Assembly (NCBI GenBank): GCA_023426225.1
Contig: JAFABD010000011.1
Location: 1 to 11,440, forward strand
Source of the DNA: Pseudomonadota bacterium
Lineage (GTDB): Bacteria; Pseudomonadota; Alphaproteobacteria; Sphingomonadales; Sphingomonadaceae
Length of the DNA: 11,440 nucleotides
Direction: 5' to 3'
The position numbers and the translations under genes were made by a program. Under the pieces are notes generated by a model. That model was not told where the DNA came from and ran no database searches. It was given only the letters and a program-made list of their open reading frames with translations. Within the stretch, counting starts at the first letter, position 1; the number at the start of each line of letters is the position of its first letter. Positions 6,706-11,440 of this stretch are shown piece by piece.

Positions 6706-8321
6706 ACCAGATGACCCCCAGTCCCGCCCCGATCACGACCCGGTCCCGCCCGTGGTGGAAGGGGGCGGTGATCTATCAGATCTATCCGCGCAGCTTTGCC
6801 GATGCGAACGGCGACGGGGTGGGCGACCTGGCCGGCATTACCGCGCATCTCGACCATATCGCCGGGCTGGGCGTCGATGCGGTGTGGATATCGCCGTTCT
6901 TCCGGTCGCCGATGCGCGATTTCGGTTACGACATCAGCGACTTCTGCGACGTCGACCCGGTGTTCGGCACGCTCGCCGATTTCGATGCGCTGGTCGCGCG
7001 CGCGCATGCGCTGGGGCTGAAGGTGCTGATCGACCAGGTCTATTCGCACAGTTCGGACCAGCACCCCTGGTTCCAGGAGAGCCGCACCAGCCGCACCAAC
7101 GCGCGCGCCGACTGGTATGTCTGGGCCGATGCCAGGCCCGACGGCAGCCCGCCGAACAACTGGCAGTCGGTGTTCGGCGGACCGGCATGGACCTGGGACG
7201 CGCGGCGCGGCCAATATTATCTGCACAATTTCCTGCGCGAGCAGCCCGACCTCAACTTCCACAATCCGGAAGTGCAGGAAGCGACGCTGGCCACCGCGCG
7301 CTTCTGGTTCGAGCGCGGCGTCGACGGCTTCCGGCTCGACGCGATCAACTTCACGATGCACGACCCCGAGCTGCGCGACAATCCGCCCGCGCCCGACAAC
7401 GGCCAGCCGCGCACGCGCCCGTTCGATTTCCAGCAGCACGTCTACAACCAGAGCCACGCGGCGATCCCGCAGTTCCTGGAGCGGCTGCGCGCGCTCGCCG
7501 ATGCATGCGGCGGTCGTTTCCTGGTCGCCGAGGTCGGCGGCCCGACGCCCGAGCCCGAGATGCACGCCTTCACGCGCGGCGAGACGCGGCTGAACAGCGC
7601 CTATGGTTTCAACTTCCTCTATGCCGACCGGCTGACGCCCGCGCTGGTCCGCGACGCGGTACAGGGCTGGCCCGAGGATGCCGGCATCGGCTGGCCGAGC
7701 TGGGCATTCGAGAACCACGATGCGCCGCGCGCGCTGTCGCGCTGGGTCGCGCCGGCCGCCCGCGCCGCCTTTGCGCGGATGAAGATGCTGTTGCTGCTGA
7801 CGCTGCGCGGCAACGCGATCCTTTATTATGGCGAGGAACTGGGGCTCACCCAGGTCGAGATTCCGTTCGAGCGGCTGCAGGACCCGGAGGCGATCGCCAA
7901 CTGGCCGCTGACGCTGAGCCGCGACGGCGCGCGCACGCCGATGCCGTGGCAGGGCGATGCGCCCGCAGCGGGTTTCAGCCGCGGCGAGCCCTGGCTGCCG
8001 CTGGGCGCCGACCATGCCGCGCTGGCGGTCGATCGCCAGACGGCCGATCCCGACTCGCTGCTCGCCTGGACGCGGCGGCTGATCGCGCTGCGCCATGCGC
8101 ACCCGGCGCTGACGGCGGGATCGATGCGGATACTCGTCGCCGAGGGCGACCTGCTCGTCTTTGCGCGTTCGGGCGAGGGCGAGACGCTGCGTTGCGCGTT
8201 CAACCTGGGTATGACACCGCTGCCAACGCCCGCCGCGCTGGCGGGCGGACGCGTGGTCGAGGCGGTGAACGGCGCGGACATGGCGGGGCTGCCGCCCTAT
8301 GCCGCGCTGATCGTCGCCTGA
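6702..8321 (+). CDS. Cytoplasmic GH13 alpha-glucosidase, GH13_23-like
   Basis: Retaining alpha-glucosidase of 539 residues releasing glucose from maltose and short oligosaccharides. No signal peptide is present, so it should act in the cytoplasm on imported sugar. The opening PWWKGAVIYQIYPRSFADANGDG (18-40) is the standard alpha-glucosidase start. GH13 regions follow: DQVYSH (111-116), GFRLDAINF (209-217) with nucleophile D213, VAEVGG (275-280) with acid/base E277, and FENHD (336-340) with D340. The DQV-SH and GFRLDAINF wording matches GH13_23 enzymes such as Halomonas HaG. The ATG at 6702 overlaps the amylase TGA (ATGA), arguing for translational coupling. There is no strong ribosome site, and an ATG at 6711 or a GTG at 6681 is also possible. 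Transglucosylation or sucrose cleavage are plausible side activities in this subfamily. Confidence 0.93.
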   Translation: MNQMTPSPAPITTRSRPWWKGAVIYQIYPRSFADANGDGVGDLAGITAHLDHIAGLGVDAVWISPFFRSPMRDFGYDISDFCDVDPVFGTLADFDALVARAHALGLKVLIDQVYSHSSDQHPWFQESRTSRTNARADWYVWADARPDGSPPNNWQSVFGGPAWTWDARRGQYYLHNFLREQPDLNFHNPEVQEATLATARFWFERGVDGFRLDAINFTMHDPELRDNPPAPDNGQPRTRPFDFQQHVYNQSHAAIPQFLERLRALADACGGRFLVAEVGGPTPEPEMHAFTRGETRLNSAYGFNFLYADRLTPALVRDAVQGWPEDAGIGWPSWAFENHDAPRALSRWVAPAARAAFARMKMLLLLTLRGNAILYYGEELGLTQVEIPFERLQDPEAIANWPLTLSRDGARTPMPWQGDAPAAGFSRGEPWLPLGADHAALAVDRQTADPDSLLAWTRRLIALRHAHPALTAGSMRILVAEGDLLVFARSGEGETLRCAFNLGMTPLPTPAALAGGRVVEAVNGADMAGLPPYAALIVA

Positions 8322-8325
8322 CGCT

Positions 8326-8339
8326 GCACCTTCGGGTGC
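8326..8339 (+). other. C(UUCG)G tetraloop hairpin between alpha-glucosidase genes
   Basis: GCACC-TTCG-GGTGC forms a perfect 5-bp stem closed by the unusually stable C(UUCG)G tetraloop, 4 nt after the GH13 stop codon. No T-tract follows, so it is not a rho-independent terminator by itself. It may mark an mRNA processing or stability boundary before the GH97 gene. Confidence 0.6.
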
Positions 8340-8352
8340 CGTTCGAGGACAG

Positions 8353-8371
8353 GGCAGGAGAGGGATCGATG
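8353..8371 (+). promoter_or_regulatory. Ribosome binding site and ATG of the GH97 gene
   Basis: The purine-rich AGGAGAGG (8356-8363) stands 5 nt before ATG 8369. It selects this start within a reading frame that stays open far upstream, where it only shadows the alpha-glucosidase gene. Confidence 0.75.
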
Positions 8372-10426
8372 AAGTTCAAGGTCGCAACGCTGGCGCGCCG
8401 GGCCGCGCTGGGCGCGCTGATGCTGGCGGCGGCGCCCGCGCTGGCGCAGGGCAACGCCAACCGGGCGGAGACGGTCGATTCGCCCGACGGGCATCTGCGC
8501 GTCGCCATCACCACCGACAATGACGGTCGCCCCCTTTATTCGGTCACGCGCGACGGCAAGCCGCTGGTCAACCCGTCGGCGCTGGGATTCCTGTTTACCG
8601 ACGCGCCCAAGCTGCAGCGCGGTTTCCGGATCGAGAGCGCCGCGCGGGCGAGCGCCGACACGCGCTGGGAACAGCCCTGGGGCGAATGGAAGTCGATCCG
8701 CGACCGCCACAACGAGCTGCGCGTGCGGTTGAAGGAGACGACCGCGCTGGGCCGCGTGATGGACGTGGTGTTCCGCGTGTTCGACGACGGTTTCGGCTTT
8801 CGTTACGAACTGCCCGGCCAGCCCAACCTGAAAACCGCGCACATCCTCGACGAGCTGACCGAATTCTCGATCGCGCAGGACGGCACCGCCTGGTGGCTGC
8901 CCGCCTATGAATGGAACCGCGCCGAATATCTGTACGACCGCACGCCGATTTCGTCGGTGTCGCTGGCGCAGACGCCGATGACGATGAAGCTTGCCGACGG
9001 CACGCACATCGCGCTGCACGAGGCGTCGCTGGTCGATTATTCGGGCATGTGGGCGCGCCGGGTCGAGGGCACGCGCTTCCGCGTCTCGCTGGTCCCCGGC
9101 GCGGGCGCCGCCAAGGTGACGCGCGACGCGCCGTTCGTGACGCCGTGGCGGACGATGATCATCGCGAAGGAGGCGCCCGGCCTGTACATGTCGCACATCG
9201 AGCTGAACCTCAACGAGCCGAACAAGCTGGGCGATGTCAGCTATTTCAAGCCGGGCAAATATGTCGGCGTGTGGTGGGAGATGCACGTCGACAAATCGGC
9301 CTGGGGATCGAAGCCCGTGCACGGCGCGAACACCGCCAACGTCAAGCGCTATATCGACTTCGCGGCGAAGTACGGCTTTCCCGGCGTGCTGGTCGAAGGC
9401 TGGAACATCGGCTGGGACACGGCGTGGTTCGGCGACGGCAAGGGATTTGATTTCGACAGGCCGACCCCCGATTTCGACGCCCGCTTCCTCGCCGATTATG
9501 CAAGGAAGAAGGGCGTCTCGCTGATCGGTCATAACGAGACCGGCGGTTCGATGAGCCATTATGAGGACCAGCTCGAACGCGCGATGCGGTTCGCGCGCGA
9601 CCATGGCGAGCATGTCGTCAAGACCGGCTATGTCGCCGATGCCGGCCAGATCGAGCGCGTCGGCCCCAACGGCGAGCCGCTGCGCGAATGGCATGACGGC
9701 CAATTCTCGTCCAACCATCACCTGCGCGTGCTCGAGACGGCGCATCGCTATCAGGTCGCGATCAACGCGCACGAGCCGATCAAGGACACCGGGCTGCGCC
9801 GCACCTATCCCAACTGGGTGAGCCGCGAAGGCGCGCGCGGGATGGAATACAACGCGTGGGGCGATCCGAAGAATCCGCCCGAGCATGAGGCCAACCTGTT
9901 CTTCGCGCGGATGCTGGCGGGGCCGATGGACTTCACCCCCGGCGTGCTGAGCCTGACCGGCAAGGGCGGCACGCCGATCCTGTCGACCGAGGCGAAGCAA
10001 CTCGCCCTCTATGTCGTACTCTATTCGCCGGTGCAGATGGCGGCCGACCTGCCCGAGAATTACGAGCAGCACCTTGCCGCCTTCCAGTTCATCCGCGACG
10101 TCGGCGTCGACTGGGACGAGACGCGCGTGCTCAACGGCGAGGTCGGCGATTACGTCACCGTGGCGCGCAAGGTCCGCGGCGGCAACGACTGGTTCCTCGG
10201 CGCGGTGAGCGACGAGCAGGCGCGGACGCTGACGGTCAAGCTCGACTTCCTCGATCCCGCGCGGCGATACGAGGCGCAGATCTATCGCGACGGCGACGAC
10301 GCCGATTACCGGACCGAGAAACGCCATTCGATCGTGATCGAGAAGCGCGCCGTGCGGGCGACCGACACGCTGACGCTAAGGCTGGCACCGGGCGGCGGGC
10401 AGGCGATCCGTTTCCGCGCGCTGTAA
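8369..10426 (+). CDS. Exported GH97 alpha-glucosidase, SusB-like
   Basis: Periplasmic or surface glycoside hydrolase of 685 residues, normal for GH97, releasing glucose from maltooligosaccharides. A signal peptide covers residues 1-26 (ALA/Q). The N-terminal beta-sandwich domain (about 35-300) includes RVFDDGFGFRYELP (136-149). The barrel follows with GVWWEMHVDKSAWGSKP (300-316), GFPGVLVEGWNIGWD (336-350), IGHNETGG (386-393), NAHEPIKDTGLRRTYPNW (466-483) and REGARGMEYN (486-495). A small C-terminal beta domain (about 595-685) ends the protein. E390, E469 and E493 are in the positions expected for the catalytic glutamates of inverting SusB (E439, E508, E532 there); the 24-residue gap between the last two is the same in both. 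This places it with inverting alpha-glucosidases rather than the retaining alpha-galactosidase branch. It is the last gene of the plus-strand cluster, 47 bp after the GH13 gene. Confidence 0.95.
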   Translation: MKFKVATLARRAALGALMLAAAPALAQGNANRAETVDSPDGHLRVAITTDNDGRPLYSVTRDGKPLVNPSALGFLFTDAPKLQRGFRIESAARASADTRWEQPWGEWKSIRDRHNELRVRLKETTALGRVMDVVFRVFDDGFGFRYELPGQPNLKTAHILDELTEFSIAQDGTAWWLPAYEWNRAEYLYDRTPISSVSLAQTPMTMKLADGTHIALHEASLVDYSGMWARRVEGTRFRVSLVPGAGAAKVTRDAPFVTPWRTMIIAKEAPGLYMSHIELNLNEPNKLGDVSYFKPGKYVGVWWEMHVDKSAWGSKPVHGANTANVKRYIDFAAKYGFPGVLVEGWNIGWDTAWFGDGKGFDFDRPTPDFDARFLADYARKKGVSLIGHNETGGSMSHYEDQLERAMRFARDHGEHVVKTGYVADAGQIERVGPNGEPLREWHDGQFSSNHHLRVLETAHRYQVAINAHEPIKDTGLRRTYPNWVSREGARGMEYNAWGDPKNPPEHEANLFFARMLAGPMDFTPGVLSLTGKGGTPILSTEAKQLALYVVLYSPVQMAADLPENYEQHLAAFQFIRDVGVDWDETRVLNGEVGDYVTVARKVRGGNDWFLGAVSDEQARTLTVKLDFLDPARRYEAQIYRDGDDADYRTEKRHSIVIEKRAVRATDTLTLRLAPGGGQAIRFRAL

Positions 10427-10430
10427 GCAA

Positions 10431-10470
10431 TAAAGGGGGAGGGGGAGCGGCACGACCGTTCCCCCTTTAA
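10431..10470. terminator. Rho-independent terminator, probably bidirectional, between convergent genes
   Basis: GGGGGAGCGG (10441-10450) pairs with CCGTTCCCCC (10456-10465), allowing one G-U, around the loop CACGA; TTTAAT follows on the plus strand. An alternative stem, TAAAGGGGGA (10431-10440) with TCCCCCTTTA (10460-10469), supplies A and T runs on both sides, so it can also stop transcripts from the minus strand. It begins 4 nt after the GH97 stop codon and closes the sugar cluster. Confidence 0.85.
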
Positions 10471-10655
10471 TCCCGGTCGGCGGGTTCGATCCGGGCGCCG
10501 TCGAGCTGTCGCGCCTGGCGTGCGGCCTCGTCACGCGCCGCCTGTTTCTCGGCCCTGGTCCGGCCATGCGCGATACGGTTGGCATCGGCCGCCGCGGCGC
10601 GAGCGGCGCGGTCGCGCGCCTTGCGGGCGGCACGCAGGTTGATGATCTCTGCCAT
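10467..10655 (-). CDS. DUF4169 family protein
   Basis: Small basic, alanine-rich protein of 62 residues. The opening MAEIINLRAARKARDRA, the NRIAHGRTRAEK stretch (about 26-37) and the RQARQLDG stretch (about 46-53) match the DUF4169 family, which is common in Alphaproteobacteria and has no established function. Most of the chain looks like one long charged helix. ATG 10655 is preceded by GGAAAGG with 6-nt spacing. Its TAA stop (10469 to 10467) lies inside the T-tract of the terminator shared with the GH97 gene. It is convergent with the sugar cluster and unlikely to be functionally linked to it. Confidence 0.85.
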   Translation of the reverse strand: MAEIINLRAARKARDRAARAAAADANRIAHGRTRAEKQAARDEAARQARQLDGARIEPADRD

Positions 10656-10713
10656 GGCGGGCCTTTCCGAACGCTGGAAACATCGGCCGTTCTAGGCCAT
10701 CGCGCACGGCGAT

Positions 10714-10739
10714 TGAAGCGTGCGGCTGAAGCGTGCGGC
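10714..10739. repeat. Tandem 13-bp direct repeat
   Basis: TGAAGCGTGCGGC occurs twice head to tail (10714-10726 and 10727-10739), directly after the stop codon of the unrecognised gene at 10741. It is probably a small slippage duplication; no function is apparent. Confidence 0.8.
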
Positions 10740-10740
10740 G

Positions 10741-11440
10741 TCAGGGCTGGGTATAGTCGGCGCAGTCGGGCAGCGGCGCGTCGAGGCGATAGCCGTGCGT
10801 GGCCGGATCGGCGACGAGCCGCCGCGTGACGCTGCATTGCGGATCGGTGACGCGCACCAGATCGCGCTTGTGCAGCCGACGGCCGGCGAGCGAATCGCGG
10901 CTGCGCGAGACGGGGCCGGGAAAGCTGGTGGCGACCGAGCGATATTGGAGGACGGGCAGGCCCGCGCTGCCGCCCGGTGCGAGCGCGAGGCTGGCGGCGA
11001 AATCATATTCGTCGTGGCAGGCGCCTGCACGCTGGCGTATGTCGGCCTCGCTGAAACAGGCGCGGATCATCGAACCGCCGCTCCACGGCAGCGTGATGAG
11101 CAACTGGGCCGCCGCGTCGTCCCGGTCGCCGCCGGGCGCGGGCGCCGTGGGGATGCGGAGCAGGTGAAGCTGCGACGCGCTGGCGCCGCCGCCCGAATAC
11201 ATGGCGCGCTGTTCGGTGAGCACGCCCAGGATCAGGCCGCCGGTGCCGGACAGCACGACGCGTTGCGGCCAGAGGCCGGGCGCGCTCTCTTCGCCGTCGC
11301 CGCCCGCGGGCAGATCGGGCAGCGGATAGCGTTGCGTTCCCGCCGCGGTGCGGACGAGCAGCGCGGGCGCGTCGTCGCCCTCGGCCAGCTGGACGCACCA
11401 GGCGCCGTCGGCGGTGCAGGCGCCGCGGGCGGCATCCGAT
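10741..11440 (-). CDS. Unrecognised cysteine-containing protein, partial (C-terminal 232 residues)
   Basis: The frame is open from the right edge (first full codon at 11439) to the TGA at 10741, giving 232 residues; the N-terminus lies outside the window. I do not recognise the family. Six cysteines (in GACTADGAWC, IRAC, GACHDEY, DPQCS and LPDCADY) suggest disulfides and hence an exported protein, but no signal peptide can be seen because the start is missing. The N-terminal part reads like beta strands with the phrase ADGAWCVQLAEGDD; the C-terminal part includes RRLHKRDLVRVTDPQCSV. The regular codon pattern and conserved-looking ending support a real gene. A GTG at 11256 could start a shorter form, but the frame is clearly protein-like upstream of it. 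It is not evidently connected to the sugar genes. Confidence 0.75.
   Translation of the reverse strand, partial: SDAARGACTADGAWCVQLAEGDDAPALLVRTAAGTQRYPLPDLPAGGDGEESAPGLWPQRVVLSGTGGLILGVLTEQRAMYSGGGASASQLHLLRIPTAPAPGGDRDDAAAQLLITLPWSGGSMIRACFSEADIRQRAGACHDEYDFAASLALAPGGSAGLPVLQYRSVATSFPGPVSRSRDSLAGRRLHKRDLVRVTDPQCSVTRRLVADPATHGYRLDAPLPDCADYTQP

Noticed and set aside
6672..8102. Long minus-strand open frame opposite the GH13 alpha-glucosidase
   Set aside because: Shadow of a gene with full catalytic motifs; no ribosome site or recognisable protein features.
6674..8368. Upstream extension of the GH97 reading frame, which would give a 1,250-residue fusion
   Set aside because: The extension overlaps the alpha-glucosidase gene out of frame, and the signal peptide and ribosome site place the start at 8369.
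8297..10327. Long minus-strand open frame opposite the GH97 gene
   Set aside because: Shadow frame; the GH97 protein on the plus strand is complete and recognisable.

Overview
The window is GC-rich, densely coding and reads as chromosomal DNA of an alphaproteobacterium, most likely a sphingomonad. That assignment rests on recognised protein types: a TonB-dependent receptor of the Xanthomonas/Caulobacter type, an SLC45-like sugar MFS carrier and a DUF4169 protein. No rRNA or other marker gene is present to settle the genus. No tRNA, rRNA, CRISPR array, transposase or phage gene was seen.

Positions 1-10426 form one maltodextrin/starch utilisation locus. On the minus strand a LacI-family regulator (615-1643) overlaps by ATGA a sugar MFS transporter that runs off the left edge (1-618). 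Across a 274-bp divergent control region (1644-1917), a plus-strand cluster encodes an outer-membrane TonB-dependent receptor (1918-4704), an exported GH13 alpha-amylase (4873-6705), a cytoplasmic GH13_23-like alpha-glucosidase (6702-8321, ATGA overlap with the amylase) and an exported GH97 alpha-glucosidase of the SusB type (8369-10426). A strong hairpin at 10441-10465 closes the cluster.

The inferred working order is as follows. The receptor brings maltooligosaccharides across the outer membrane. The exported amylase and GH97 enzyme shorten them outside the cytoplasm. The MFS carrier moves maltose or short products inward. The signal-less GH13 enzyme finishes hydrolysis to glucose, and the LacI protein senses the sugar and controls both arms. 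This resembles the TonB-dependent maltose system known from Caulobacter (MalA/MalY/MalI), with the extra Bacteroidetes-style GH97 enzyme. There is no SusD-like partner and no ABC transporter in the window.

Positions 10427-11440 are unrelated to sugar use. A convergent minus-strand DUF4169 gene (10467-10655) ends inside the T-tract of the terminator. An unrecognised cysteine-containing protein (10741-11440) runs off the right edge.

The locus itself is a known type of system. The least explained signals are non-coding: an 86-nt sequence just after the receptor stop codon that can fold as a three-way junction (4705-4790), a C(UUCG)G hairpin between the two alpha-glucosidase genes (8326-8339), and candidate operators in the divergent region.
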